Virus record (IMG/VR): IMGVR_UViG_3300033388_002023
Span: 1-39,208 of that record
Source: a virus
Direction: 5' to 3' (one strand)
Length of the DNA: 39,208 nucleotides
Positions within the stretch are counted from its first letter, which is position 1, and every line of letters starts with the position of its first letter. Shown piece by piece: positions 22,738 to 30,214 of this stretch. Made by a program: the position numbers and the translations under genes. The notes under the pieces were generated by a model. The model did not search any database and was not told where the DNA came from. It saw only the letters and a list, made by a program, of their open reading frames with translations.

Positions 22738-22860
22738 CTATTCATGCTCCAGCACCCACCTATCGCAATAGCGAATGAACGCCCGCAACCCGTACTCCCG
22801 CATCACCTCAAGGGCTCGGCGGCGCTTATGAATCGGAATCGTGTTTAATAGACCTTGCAT
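22738..22860 (-). CDS. 40-residue basic protein
   Basis: The frame starts inside the last codons of the HTH gene (ATG 22860, AAAGG upstream) and ends overlapping a possible start of the next gene. Basic and helical (HKRRRALEVMREYG). Too short for family assignment; real-gene status is uncertain but the overlaps favour it. Confidence 0.45.
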   Translation of the reverse strand: MQGLLNTIPIHKRRRALEVMREYGLRAFIRYCDRWVLEHE

Positions 22861-23104
22861 CGTCTTTGCCTTTATCAAAAATCAAATCCTTCCCCACCAG
22901 ACCTTCAGTGAGAAATTCAACCACCCCCAGTTCGAAGAAATAGGCCACCTTTATAAGGCTGGCCATAGAGCCGACAGAGGAGTTTCTGCGCATCAGGCTT
23001 ATCGTTGCCCGACTGAGGCCTGTTCCCTTGCATATGTCGGCCATCTTGACCCCTGCCTTGGCTTTCATGATGTCTATCGAGCGACCTATATTGATGGCTT
23101 TCAT
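22826..23104 (-). CDS. Cro/CI-type HTH regulator
   Basis: A 92-residue DNA-binding protein, first gene of the leftward unit. The helix-turn-helix is at about residues 12-34 (KAGVKMADICKGTGLSRATISLM), XRE type, followed by a second helical layer. The charged C-terminus is too short for a lambda CI dimerisation and cleavage domain, so it is Cro-sized rather than a full prophage repressor. Its ribosome site (AGGAA) and promoter lie directly upstream. It probably binds the operator between the divergent promoters and regulates itself and the rightward unit. Confidence 0.82.
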   Translation of the reverse strand: MKAINIGRSIDIMKAKAGVKMADICKGTGLSRATISLMRRNSSVGSMASLIKVAYFFELGVVEFLTEGLVGKDLIFDKGKDDARSIKHDSDS

Positions 23105-23135
23105 TTTTATTCCTGTTGCTGGTTAATTTAGGGAC

Positions 23136-23164
23136 ATCCTATTCGAATAAATGCGCCCTGTCAA
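23136..23164 (-). promoter_or_regulatory. Leftward promoter of the switch
   Basis: On the minus strand a perfect TTGACA (23159-23164) is 17 bases from TAGGAT (23136-23141). The start would be near 23129, 25 bases before the HTH gene. Confidence 0.78.
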
Positions 23165-23200
23165 TTATTTAATACATTTTGCATTATTTGAGTTGACAGG
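23157..23200. promoter_or_regulatory. Operator between divergent promoters
   Basis: The outer arms CCTGTCAA (23157-23164) and TTGACAGG (23193-23200) are a perfect inverted repeat that contains both -35 boxes. At the exact centre is a second, imperfect palindrome, TAATACATTTTGCATTA (23170-23186, 13 of 17 symmetric). A dimeric HTH protein bound at the centre could reach both -35 boxes. Confidence 0.72.
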
Positions 23201-23221
23201 ATTCTAGCGAAGGATTAATCT
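23193..23221 (+). promoter_or_regulatory. Rightward promoter of the switch
   Basis: Perfect TTGACA (23193-23198), 17-base spacer, TAATCT (23216-23221). The start would be near 23228, before the first rightward gene. It mirrors the leftward promoter around the operator. Confidence 0.75.
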
Positions 23222-23251
23222 TGTCAGCACTAGTTAACGAGAGGGGTGGGG

Positions 23252-23518
23252 ATGATGGACATTGTTGATTTTAGAGCTGCTGAGCCAATCGTGCAGAAGC
23301 TGAGGGATGTCGAGACTGCTTTATTAGAGGCTAGGGATGTGGCTGATGAAGCGTCTACAGACGCTGGCTGCCTCTGCATTTCTAAGCATGATGATGGTTC
23401 AGGCTGGAACGTAAACCTGAGCGGAGTGATGGATGCAGGCGTATTTATGGCTCACATTATCGAGTGCCTAGAAGATAAGCGCGCTGAAACATTGCAGGAA
23501 CTGACCAGCATCAATTAA
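23252..23518 (+). CDS. First gene of the rightward unit
   Basis: 88 residues from ATG 23252 (a second ATG follows; GTG 23246 also open) with AGAGGGG upstream. Acidic, alternating helix and short strand, with a CLC motif in the middle. Being first after the early promoter it may act on host or regulation; no family recognised. Confidence 0.65.
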   Translation: MMDIVDFRAAEPIVQKLRDVETALLEARDVADEASTDAGCLCISKHDDGSGWNVNLSGVMDAGVFMAHIIECLEDKRAETLQELTSIN

Positions 23519-23569
23519 CCCGAACCGAGGCGCCAGGCTCCCTACAGCGATATAGCCTACAGCCAGATT

Positions 23570-23597
23570 TTGGCACTGTTCCCCGGCGGTGGATAAT
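23570..23597 (+). promoter_or_regulatory. Candidate internal rightward promoter
   Basis: TTGGCA, 16-base spacer, GATAAT: one mismatch in each box. It lies in the 102-bp gap between the first two rightward genes, which otherwise holds no frame. Confidence 0.6.
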
Positions 23598-23620
23598 ATA
23601 CCGGGCTAAAGGGGGTAGGG

Positions 23621-23815
23621 ATGGGCGAAATAGCAGACGAACATCAGGCGATGTACATAGCGCGACTGGGCGAAGGGCCGAGTTATGAGGAGCTATTTGA
23701 TGATTCATACCGATTTGGACCAGTCGCAAAAGTGGACAGGTGCCAGCGGTGCGGAAGGCCTGGAAAGACCATATGCGGCGATTGCACTAGAGATTCAAGT
23801 CTATTAAGGGGGTAG
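23621..23815 (+). CDS. Zinc-ribbon protein
   Basis: 64 residues. The C-terminal half carries CQRCGRPGKTICGDC, a compact CxxC...CxxC zinc ribbon. The N-terminal half is helical and acidic. AAGGGGGTAGGG precedes the ATG, and the same unusual site precedes the next gene. Confidence 0.65.
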   Translation: MGEIADEHQAMYIARLGEGPSYEELFDDSYRFGPVAKVDRCQRCGRPGKTICGDCTRDSSLLRG

Positions 23816-23817
23816 GG

Positions 23818-24180
23818 ATGAGCAACAAAACAGAATTCATTCGCAGCGTTGAGGAGTCGGTCGATTCCGGCATTGGATATGGCGAGATGACGCCAGATCA
23901 ACGGCGCGACATCACTGGTCGATTTGTTCTTGACCACGTACAACGCGACTGGCAGGCCGATCTAAACACGATCCCGGCGATTACAGAGGCCATGAAACTG
24001 GTGGCGTTCAGGGCTGTTAATGGCATCGGCGGCGAGCAGATGATATGCGACACCATTATCGATGGTATGACGATGGAGCTGGAAGAGACCATCAAGCAAT
24101 ATTTCTATGAGGCCGGCATCGATTCCGAAGATCGGAAAGCAGAGCGGGCGCGTGACTTGGCTAGCGGTAACGAACTATAA
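23818..24180 (+). CDS. Protein upstream of RecT, unknown
   Basis: 120 residues, helical, without Cys pairs or membrane span. It directly precedes the RecT-like gene, a slot where other phages carry single-strand-binding or exonuclease-related proteins, but I see no motif for either. Helices with DxxxD and acidic faces dominate the C-terminal half. Confidence 0.65.
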   Translation: MSNKTEFIRSVEESVDSGIGYGEMTPDQRRDITGRFVLDHVQRDWQADLNTIPAITEAMKLVAFRAVNGIGGEQMICDTIIDGMTMELEETIKQYFYEAGIDSEDRKAERARDLASGNEL

Positions 24181-24195
24181 ACGAGGGGGTGAAGA

Positions 24196-25023
24196 ATGAG
24201 TAACGAAAATTCAATAGCAGTAACTGGCGGGGCGTTTAGTCTCACACCGAAGAACCTTGATGAGGCAAAGGAGATAGCAACCCTCATTGCAGAGTCAGGC
24301 ATGGTGCCGAAGGATTACATTAACAGGCCGGGATCTGTGCTTGTGGCTGTCCAGATGGGCCAAGAGGTTGGCTTGCAACCAATGCAGGCCTTGCAGAATA
24401 TCGCGGTGATCAATGGCCGGCCTTCGATCTGGGGTGACGCGGCGTTGGCGCTGGTAATGAATCACCCGAAGTTTGTGGATATCTCAGAGGTGATATCTGA
24501 CAACGGCACGGCGGCCCAATGCACGATCAAGCGAGAGGGGCGAAGCGATACGGTACGGACCTTCTCCGTAGATGATGCGATTGCTGCCGGCCTATGGAAT
24601 CCACCTAAAGGCGGCCCATGGAAGACGCACCCGAAGCGCATGCTTCAGATGCGGGCCAGGGGCTTCGCTATTCGTGATTCGTTTCCTGATGCAATGAAAG
24701 GCCTTTCAGTAGCCGAGGAATCGCAGGATATCGTATTGGAGCAGGCCCCAGATGGTGCCTATCAGGCCAAAGAGCCCACTGGCGTCGATGAGTACCGCCA
24801 GTGGGTAAAGGATGCACGCGGAACCTATGCGGGCGCCATGAACTTCGCCAGCCTCAAGGCCCTGCACAATCAGCACAGCACCGAGGCCGGAACAAAGGGC
24901 AAAGCGCTTGGCATGGATGACGCCACGATCAAGGTGGCAATCGAAACTCTGGCCGCTGGATATGCCAAGGCTGCCGAAAAATACAAACCAATCGACGTAG
25001 AAACCGAGGAGACCGACCAGTGA
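24196..25023 (+). CDS. recT: RecT-family single-strand annealing protein
   Basis: 275 residues. The segment at about 40-75 (PGSVLVAVQMGQEVGLQPMQALQNIAVINGRPSIWGD) carries the family's signature of a catalytic-looking loop and a strand INGRPSIWGD. RecT proteins coat and pair complementary single strands during recombination and probably promote phage genome concatemer formation. Start ATG has GAGGGGGTG upstream; the stop overlaps the GTG of the next gene. No exonuclease partner is recognisable nearby. Confidence 0.88.
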   Translation: MSNENSIAVTGGAFSLTPKNLDEAKEIATLIAESGMVPKDYINRPGSVLVAVQMGQEVGLQPMQALQNIAVINGRPSIWGDAALALVMNHPKFVDISEVISDNGTAAQCTIKREGRSDTVRTFSVDDAIAAGLWNPPKGGPWKTHPKRMLQMRARGFAIRDSFPDAMKGLSVAEESQDIVLEQAPDGAYQAKEPTGVDEYRQWVKDARGTYAGAMNFASLKALHNQHSTEAGTKGKALGMDDATIKVAIETLAAGYAKAAEKYKPIDVETEETDQ

Positions 25024-26114
25024 GCGACGATAAGCAAGAGGGAATCGAAGGCGAGTATATTGCCGCCGATATCAACAAAGAAACTGCCATGCAGGCGATG
25101 GACTACACGCAGGATCGGCTGGATAAGCTGGCCGCGCTTTATGCGGACGTTCCCGATGCAGGCACGAAGGATGGCTACGATATCATAAAAACCGGGCTGT
25201 CCGCGATGACCAAGTTTCGGACAGCGGTAACAGCGCGCCATGCGGAATTGAAGAAGCCGACCCTTGACCGGGGCCGGGCGCTGGACGGCGGCAAGAACCA
25301 CATCATCGATAGTATCAAGGCCATCGAGGCGCCCATGCGCACAGCCAAGGCGGTGATCGATGACGCCAAGGCAAAGGCGGACGCGGAGCACAAAGAGCGC
25401 TTACAGGCACGCATGGACGTATTGCGTAATATGCCTATGGCATTGATCAACGCAGGCTCGGTTGAGATCGGCGAAGCCCTGGAGAAGGTGGAAGCATTCG
25501 AGCATACGGACTTCTATTGGTTCCAAGATGATGCCGCCACACTCAAGGGCGAAACCCGATCGAAGCTGGGCGAATTGCTGAGCGGTGCAATTATGCGCGA
25601 GCAGCGAGAAGAAGAGCAGCGTGTGCGCCAGGCTGAGCTGGATAAGCAGCAGGCAGAACTCGACAAGGCCAAGGCTGAGCAGGACGAGAAAGACCGGTTG
25701 GCGCAGATCGAGCGTGACAAAGAGAATCAAGAGCGGGCCGCTGAGCGCGAAGAGCTGGACAAGCTGCGCGCTGAAGATGACGCACGAAAGCAGGCTATTA
25801 TCGATGCGGAAAATGCCAAGGCCGAGGCGGCGCAGGCCGAAGCCAGGGAGAAAGAGCGCCAGGAGCAAGAGGCCAAGCGCATCGAGCAGGCCAAGGCAGG
25901 CGCCATCGAGCAGGAAAAGCAGCGCCAGTATGATGAGCGGATCGCAGAAGAGGCCGAAGCGGCTAAGCGTGAGGCCAATAAGAAGCACAAGGCATCCATC
26001 AATAATGCAGCCCTAAAATGCCTAACAGATGGCGGCGTTGATCCGGCAGCGGCTAAGCTGGCTGTTGAGCTCATCGCCAAGCGCAAGGTAACCAACGTTA
26101 CAATCAATTACTAA
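25020..26114 (+). CDS. Long coiled-coil partner of RecT
   Basis: This protein of 364 residues starts with GTG overlapping the RecT stop. It is a helical domain to about residue 180, then a very long charged coiled coil (Glu/Lys/Arg/Gln-rich) to about 330. The last 35 residues form a compact end (AALKCLTDGGVDPAAAKLAVELIA, then KVTNVTINY) that recurs in RecT-associated phage proteins. It resembles the coiled-coil accessory proteins encoded beside RecT/Erf genes (DUF1351-like). It probably helps presynaptic assembly; this is inference from context. Confidence 0.72.
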   Translation: MSDDKQEGIEGEYIAADINKETAMQAMDYTQDRLDKLAALYADVPDAGTKDGYDIIKTGLSAMTKFRTAVTARHAELKKPTLDRGRALDGGKNHIIDSIKAIEAPMRTAKAVIDDAKAKADAEHKERLQARMDVLRNMPMALINAGSVEIGEALEKVEAFEHTDFYWFQDDAATLKGETRSKLGELLSGAIMREQREEEQRVRQAELDKQQAELDKAKAEQDEKDRLAQIERDKENQERAAEREELDKLRAEDDARKQAIIDAENAKAEAAQAEAREKERQEQEAKRIEQAKAGAIEQEKQRQYDERIAEEAEAAKREANKKHKASINNAALKCLTDGGVDPAAAKLAVELIAKRKVTNVTINY

Positions 26115-26120
26115 CCACCA

Positions 26121-26153
26121 GGCTCAACGACTATCTGAATATGTCGTTGAGCC
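26121..26153. other. 11-bp perfect inverted repeat
   Basis: GGCTCAACGAC and GTCGTTGAGCC pair perfectly across an 11-base loop, in the 66-bp gap after the coiled-coil gene. No T-tract follows closely, so it may be an mRNA-stabilising hairpin, a factor-dependent terminator or a binding site. Confidence 0.7.
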
Positions 26154-26180
26154 GCTTAATAGTCAATAGCAGGGGGATGT

Positions 26181-26462
26181 ATGGCACAGATATCTCAGAG
26201 CAACGCTCAGGCCATTATCGATATCGCGAAGGGCATGCAGAGTGAAATAGACTGCCTGAAGCGTGAGCTTGGCTCAGTAAAAGAATGCATGAAGCTGATG
26301 AAATCCGATATCGAAGACAGCGCCGGCATTATGGAATCCTTGGTCCGAGACGGCGTGCTGTCACAGATCATGCATCGAGTTTGCGAAGGTCAGGCAGCGG
26401 CCAACAGGGTTTGGGGTGAGCTTGATATTCGCACACCACCCCCAGCAATAGAAGGAGAGTAG
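26181..26462 (+). CDS. Helical protein, unknown
   Basis: 93 residues, helical with heptad-like Leu/Met/Ile spacing over residues 20-60, likely a dimer. AGGGGGAT before the ATG. It lies after the recombination pair. Unknown function. Confidence 0.65.
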   Translation: MAQISQSNAQAIIDIAKGMQSEIDCLKRELGSVKECMKLMKSDIEDSAGIMESLVRDGVLSQIMHRVCEGQAAANRVWGELDIRTPPPAIEGE

Positions 26463-26464
26463 GC

Positions 26465-26746
26465 GTGGAATTGAAATACAGCATTCGCGGCCAAAAATAC
26501 TACCATGATCTGCCACCCCCTACCGGGATGGATGAGGCGGACGCGGACGAATTCACCAAAGAGTTCATTACAGACATCTGCGAGGAGGCTGCCGACCACT
26601 TCCATGACCACCACGATGGATGGGAAAGCCAGTGGCCGATCGTATTCGAGATATTTCTGGATGGTGTGTCGATGGGCAAATGTGAAGTTGAGCGAGAATA
26701 TGAACCTACGTTCTCAGCCAGCCAGCTGCCCAATAAAGGGGAATAG
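26465..26746 (+). CDS. Small acidic His-rich protein
   Basis: 93 residues from GTG 26465 with GGAGAG upstream. A cluster HFHDHHD near residue 45, with Asp/Glu around it, could bind metal. Strands flank the cluster. No known family. Confidence 0.65.
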   Translation: MELKYSIRGQKYYHDLPPPTGMDEADADEFTKEFITDICEEAADHFHDHHDGWESQWPIVFEIFLDGVSMGKCEVEREYEPTFSASQLPNKGE

Positions 26747-27202
26747 TCGTTCAAATAATCTGAACAAGTGCATCAAAAAGTATGAACAAAGCCCGCTGGA
26801 CAATGGTCACAGCGGGCTGTAGGATTGGTGGTGCGACAGGCTTGCAGGCCCTAGCGGAATATCTAGATCGGTCCAGAAGGAAACGAATACCCCGCCTTTT
26901 GCATCACGGTTGAATTCTAAATATTACTGCTTAACTTTGCAACCCCTAGCCCCCATTGGTGGGTGATTGTGGGTCAGAAGATGCCCGAATCCAACTGAAA
27001 GTCTTGCAGCGCAGCCCCGCTTCGACCGGCGGGTAAGGAAAAAACGTTTTATTGCGGATATCTTAGATCAGTCCTTGAGCCATGGTTGGCAATGGATTAC
27101 GACAACAAGCTGTGTTGTAGATGTAGAGCGTACTAGGCCTAGCTCACGGGTAGGAATCCGCAAAGGTCATGTGATAACTATGGATAAACGAAAGGTATTG
27201 AT
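26747..27202 (+). ncRNA. Non-coding stretch with branched RNA fold (candidate)
   Basis: No credible gene in 456 bp. At the left are an inverted repeat (GTTCA..TGAAC, near 26755) and a perfect 9-bp stem AGCCCGCTG/CAGCGGGCT (26790-26818) without T-tract. At the right TTGCGGAT (27052-27059) and ATCCGCAA (27156-27163) form an 8-bp closing stem over 112 bases. Inside it are small hairpins at 27079-27090, 27102-27118 and the palindrome CTAGGCCTAG at 27133. This looks like a multi-branched RNA domain 40 bp before the next gene, for instance a leader element. A frame 26967-27218 exists but has GTG start, no ribosome site and an unnatural product. Confidence 0.5.
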
Positions 27203-27457
27203 ATGGACTTTTTGGTAAAACTTATTGAAGTGAAAGAAACCAAACGTCAAGACGCTAGGACCGATCTGAATGCAAACTGCACCCACGTAGCGCATGACTT
27301 CTGGTTGTTCGAGGGGGACGTAGAGGCCTTGCACGAAGGGATTGATATAGAGGTCATTGGTGAAGAGGCGATAGAGGGCTACGGCGACATGTCCGGCATG
27401 GATCTTAAACGTATGCTTATAGATGTGTATAACGTCGATAAGTGCTTTGTGTACTGA
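27203..27457 (+). CDS. Small acidic protein after the folded leader
   Basis: 84 residues; AAAGG lies 8 bases upstream of the ATG. Many Asp and Glu residues, few positive charges, a strand-helix pattern. Acidic small phage proteins can mimic DNA (anti-restriction), but no such family is recognised. Its mRNA leader carries the branched fold described above. Confidence 0.65.
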   Translation: MDFLVKLIEVKETKRQDARTDLNANCTHVAHDFWLFEGDVEALHEGIDIEVIGEEAIEGYGDMSGMDLKRMLIDVYNVDKCFVY

Positions 27458-27466
27458 GGCACACCC

Positions 27467-27495
27467 GGCCCGCCAGTACGTGGGGCCTTTATTTT
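27467..27495 (+). terminator. Rightward terminator
   Basis: GGCCC and GGGCC pair around an 11-base loop, followed by TTTATTTT, 9 bp after the stop of the acidic-protein gene. Stem is short but the T-rich tail is good. Confidence 0.6.
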
Positions 27496-27598
27496 GGCGT
27501 GGGCCTTGGTGAGACATCCCTTTAACTTTTCTAGTTGCAATGGGATCGCCTCGAGTGGCCAGGGTCTACGACCAAAATTAATTGATAGGAGATGCATC

Positions 27599-27796
27599 TT
27601 GAATAAGACCATTCTAATAATGCTTGACCAGCGCGCCAGAACCTACGATGAAGAGGCTAGGCTGGCATCTGACAAATTCAACAAGGGATTCTTCGAGGGT
27701 AAGGCGGAGCAGGCCAGGCAGGCTATAGTTGCCATCCAATGTCTTGCCAATAATGATACTGAAGGCGCCGTGGATGCGCTTAACGGCAATATCTAA
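27599..27796 (+). CDS. Small helical protein
   Basis: 65 residues from TTG 27599, supported by GGAG 7 bases upstream. Helical with basic and acidic faces (ARLASDKFNKGFFEGKAEQARQ cannot be assigned). The upstream 100 bases hold no other start. Function unknown. Confidence 0.6.
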   Translation: MNKTILIMLDQRARTYDEEARLASDKFNKGFFEGKAEQARQAIVAIQCLANNDTEGAVDALNGNI

Positions 27797-27830
27797 CCGC
27801 CCACAGGGCACAACTAAGAGGTAAAGCATA

Positions 27831-28223
27831 ATGGCTAAGATGACCCAGCAAAAGATCACCCAGGCCATTAAGGACGGCTATACCGCCCGGCCAAGCATCG
27901 CCTTTCGACTCGGTGTCACGCTGAAATCGCTAGAGAAGTTTGGTCGCGTCAACGATCTGTCTTGGCTGATTCCGGCGAGGCTGTGTGATATCCATTTGGT
28001 TCGGTCGATAATGCGATTCAACGATGTCAAAACGGCCACTCAGGTCTCAAAGCTTGGGTGCGTTCCTAAATCCAGGGTAATCGCCTGCATGCTCGAGAAT
28101 GACCTAGACCCTGATGGGCATGAGCCAGATGTGGCTTTCTGGCCTGCCAGGACATTGCACGGGTGGAAGGAGTTTCCCCGCGTGACTAATGATATCAAGC
28201 TGGCCCGCGCTGTAGCGGCCTAA
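27831..28223 (+). CDS. Putative DNA-binding protein with two HTH-like parts
   Basis: 130 residues. The stretch ARPSIAFRLGVTLKSLEKFG (about residues 18-37) and a second, TQVSKLGCVPKSRVIACML (about 66-85), each have the helix-turn-helix rhythm. The protein is basic with a charged C-terminus. In a phage lacking a recognisable replication initiator this is a candidate for origin binding or for a regulator, but this is speculation. GAGGTAAAG precedes the ATG. Confidence 0.6.
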   Translation: MAKMTQQKITQAIKDGYTARPSIAFRLGVTLKSLEKFGRVNDLSWLIPARLCDIHLVRSIMRFNDVKTATQVSKLGCVPKSRVIACMLENDLDPDGHEPDVAFWPARTLHGWKEFPRVTNDIKLARAVAA

Positions 28224-28235
28224 CAGGAGCTAATC

Positions 28236-28442
28236 ATGGCCAAGCGATCAGAATGCCTAATCTGCGGTAGGGGAGAATCAGAGCACAGCCGTACCGAATG
28301 GATACGCCATGAGACCAGGGCGAGCACTAGGCGAGACGTGAAGCTGGGGGCAAAGTTGAAACGCGTAGCTGCCGATGAGTGGGTTGAGGCGATGCCGCCG
28401 ATGACGACTGAATTGGTTGGTGAAATTGAGAGGAGTGAGTGA
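28236..28442 (+). CDS. Small basic protein with CxxC
   Basis: 68 residues with CLICGRGESEH near the start, possibly a Cys2-His zinc site, and a basic helix. AGGAG precedes the ATG. The stop overlaps the start of the coiled-coil gene as TGATG. Confidence 0.63.
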   Translation: MAKRSECLICGRGESEHSRTEWIRHETRASTRRDVKLGAKLKRVAADEWVEAMPPMTTELVGEIERSE

Positions 28443-28903
28443 TGCCTGAATATCCAGGTGAGCAGCATTGGACTACTGAATTAGCCGCAAGCTTTGATAA
28501 GTTGAACGCGAAAGTGAAATCGCTAGAGATGGACCTTGGCCTTACTCAGATAGCGCTAGAGGGCAAGGTAACGCTGTTGCAATCATGCGAGACGGCATTG
28601 GCTGAGCGTGACGACCGGCTATCAGAGGCGCAAGAGGCTCTCGAGGAACAGCGCAGGGTCATCGAGTCGCTTTGTGCTGGCACAGATTGCAGTACGCCGG
28701 CAGTTGTTACGATTGCGCGGCTTGAGATGGTTATCGAGGACCGGGATGCGGCTATTAAGGAACTGCGAGACCTCGTAAAGGAGGCGTATGCAGAGGGATT
28801 CGAAGACGGCTCCAAGGGTAGCGCGTTTATCGAAACGGTAGAGAATAATTGGCCTGAATCATTGACGCTCGGACAGCTTAACAAATCCAACGGGGAGGGG
28901 TAG
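28442..28903 (+). CDS. Coiled-coil protein
   Basis: 153 residues, helical with long coiled coil over about residues 15-75 and 95-120 and acidic ends. Middle region has two Cys (CAGTDC). ATG overlaps the preceding stop. Function unknown. Confidence 0.68.
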   Translation: MPEYPGEQHWTTELAASFDKLNAKVKSLEMDLGLTQIALEGKVTLLQSCETALAERDDRLSEAQEALEEQRRVIESLCAGTDCSTPAVVTIARLEMVIEDRDAAIKELRDLVKEAYAEGFEDGSKGSAFIETVENNWPESLTLGQLNKSNGEG

Positions 28904-28906
28904 GGG

Positions 28907-29260
28907 ATGAATAACGACCAACTAAAGCGGCTGGCTGAATTGTTAGGGGCAGAGTTTTTTCCTGAATGGGTGGGTCATGGTGGATTCAATGGTCCGTGTC
29001 TACTCTGGGGGAAGCCTTGGCGCGAGCCATTCACCAACGCTGACCTCCACATGCGCTGGTGCGTAGATTACGAAATCGAGTGGGAGAAGCTGGGGCCCAG
29101 CGCATACCAAGGGTGCGCTACTGCGGTCAATGGCGACTACTGGAACCACATCTATGCGCCATCAGCAGAAGATGACATATTCGCGTGCACGACCATCTAC
29201 GAGGCTATTCGCGCTGTGCTTTTAGCCAAACTGGAGGCCGCAACCGATGAGCAAGCGTAA
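28907..29260 (+). CDS. Aromatic-rich protein, unknown
   Basis: 117 residues with many Trp and Phe, including WVGHGGFNGPCLLWGK near the start and WEKLGPSAYQG in the middle. Ends in a helical tail. GGGGTAGGGG precedes the ATG. Phages carry similar short aromatic proteins of unknown role. Confidence 0.68.
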   Translation: MNNDQLKRLAELLGAEFFPEWVGHGGFNGPCLLWGKPWREPFTNADLHMRWCVDYEIEWEKLGPSAYQGCATAVNGDYWNHIYAPSAEDDIFACTTIYEAIRAVLLAKLEAATDEQA

Positions 29261-29423
29261 CGACTGCATCGCAGGATTCCTAGTTGGCGCGTTCCTTTGC
29301 GCTTGCCTATTCGTTGCTGCGATCTATTTCCTGCGAGAGGACGCCAAGCAATACTATGGCGGGATGGATATTCCACACTCTGGGCCGGATCACAGGCCTG
29401 CGATTGAGCGGGTGAAGGAGTGA
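29247..29423 (+). CDS. 58-residue membrane protein
   Basis: Starts inside the last codons of the previous gene with GGAGG 10 bases upstream. A single hydrophobic helix at residues 8-29 (CIAGFLVGAFLCACLFVAAIY core), then a hydrophilic C-terminus with Tyr/Pro. Function unknown. Confidence 0.65.
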   Translation: MSKRNDCIAGFLVGAFLCACLFVAAIYFLREDAKQYYGGMDIPHSGPDHRPAIERVKE

Positions 29424-29470
29424 TTGATAGAAACCTATCAATTCCTATCAGTTTTCCGAAAATTGATAGG
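29424..29470. promoter_or_regulatory. Two nested palindromes upstream of the NinB-like gene
   Basis: TTGATAG..CTATCAA (29424-29441) and CCTATCA..TGATAGG (29444-29470, with an extended stem matching 12 of 13) share the same word, so it occurs four times in 47 bases. It can fold as alternative hairpins in RNA or form a multiple protein-binding site. Confidence 0.7.
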
Positions 29471-29478
29471 CTGGGCCG

Positions 29479-29946
29479 ATGAGCACCCCCAAAGCCGTCT
29501 ACCGCCTGGATATGGAGCGCTGGCCGTTTATCCAGAGTCAGCTAGTCCAAACGCCAATGGACGGCACCCATCAGGTAATCATCGAACCGATACCCAAAAG
29601 CGACGACGCACGCGCCACAGCAGCCCAGAGGCGGACTATCTGGGCATGGCACACCCAATTAGGCAAAGAGCGCGGAGATAGCAAGGAGAGGCGGCACGAC
29701 CTATTCAAGTACCGCCACGTCTGCCCGATTCTGTTGCGGGATGAGGTGGTTGAATCATTTCAGGATCTGTACGAAATGGCAGGGCAGAATCCAAAGATGC
29801 TCAAGGCCCTGACTTCGGTCATATCCCATACCCTGCTGAGCGTTAAGCAGATGCGGGAAGCGATGGACGAGTATGACCAGATTTGGGCTAGGCGTGGCAT
29901 CGTGTTTGAGTATCGGCGGGATTATGACGACGCGATGGGTAAATGA
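29479..29946 (+). CDS. ninB: NinB/Orf-like recombination protein
   Basis: 155 residues. The N-terminal strand region and AQRRTIWAWHTQLGKERG stretch (about 52-70) follow the NinB/Orf pattern of a helix with Gln-Arg and Trp; a C-terminal helix (MREAMDEYDQIWARRGIVF) also fits. These proteins load RecA-like or SSB-like factors in place of RecFOR. Sequence is divergent from lambda, so the call rests on the pattern and on the location in a nin-like region that ends with NinG. The next gene overlaps by ATGA. Confidence 0.55.
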   Translation: MSTPKAVYRLDMERWPFIQSQLVQTPMDGTHQVIIEPIPKSDDARATAAQRRTIWAWHTQLGKERGDSKERRHDLFKYRHVCPILLRDEVVESFQDLYEMAGQNPKMLKALTSVISHTLLSVKQMREAMDEYDQIWARRGIVFEYRRDYDDAMGK

Positions 29947-30140
29947 TACTTGGCGCGATCACATACGACACGGATTTTTATTGGAAGGGTGACCGGTATA
30001 AGCAGGTCATCCGGCCAAAGGGGCTCAGTGGTCGCGGGTTCAATGTGATTTGCCGCAAAAAGAAGTTGCCATTCTGCGCCTGGGTGAATATGCCATCCGG
30101 TCGAATTGTGAAGCCAGTGATGAGGGTGGAAAATAATTGA
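29943..30140 (+). CDS. Small basic protein
   Basis: 65 residues, basic, with strands and CRKKKLPFCAWVN in the middle. It overlaps the NinB-like stop (ATGA), so the two are translated together. No recognised family. Confidence 0.65.
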   Translation: MILGAITYDTDFYWKGDRYKQVIRPKGLSGRGFNVICRKKKLPFCAWVNMPSGRIVKPVMRVENN

Positions 30141-30149
30141 ATAAAGTGG

Positions 30150-30178
30150 TTGACTAAATGAAAACCAGTTGATAATAT
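30150..30178 (+). promoter_or_regulatory. Internal rightward promoter
   Basis: TTGACT followed after 17 bases by TAATAT (or after 15 by GATAAT) in an AT-rich gap. It precedes the 53-residue, RHH and later genes by about 40 bp. The -10 region TGATAATATA resembles that of the promoter at 23570-23597. Confidence 0.6.
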
Positions 30179-30214
30179 AGACCCATACCAACTAACACGC
30201 AGGGGGAAGCGGAA

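Noticed and set aside
23105-23245. Integration attachment site near the switch
   Set aside because: No integrase anywhere in the genome; the palindromes fit promoters and operator better.
25401-25988. Leftward frame of 195 codons, leucine-rich
   Set aside because: Mirror image of the Glu/Lys/Gln coiled coil on the other strand; the Leu-rich membrane look is an artefact of antisense reading.
26967-27218. Rightward frame of 83 codons in the 26.75-27.2 kb gap
   Set aside because: GTG start without ribosome site, overlaps the clear ATG gene at 27203, unnatural composition.
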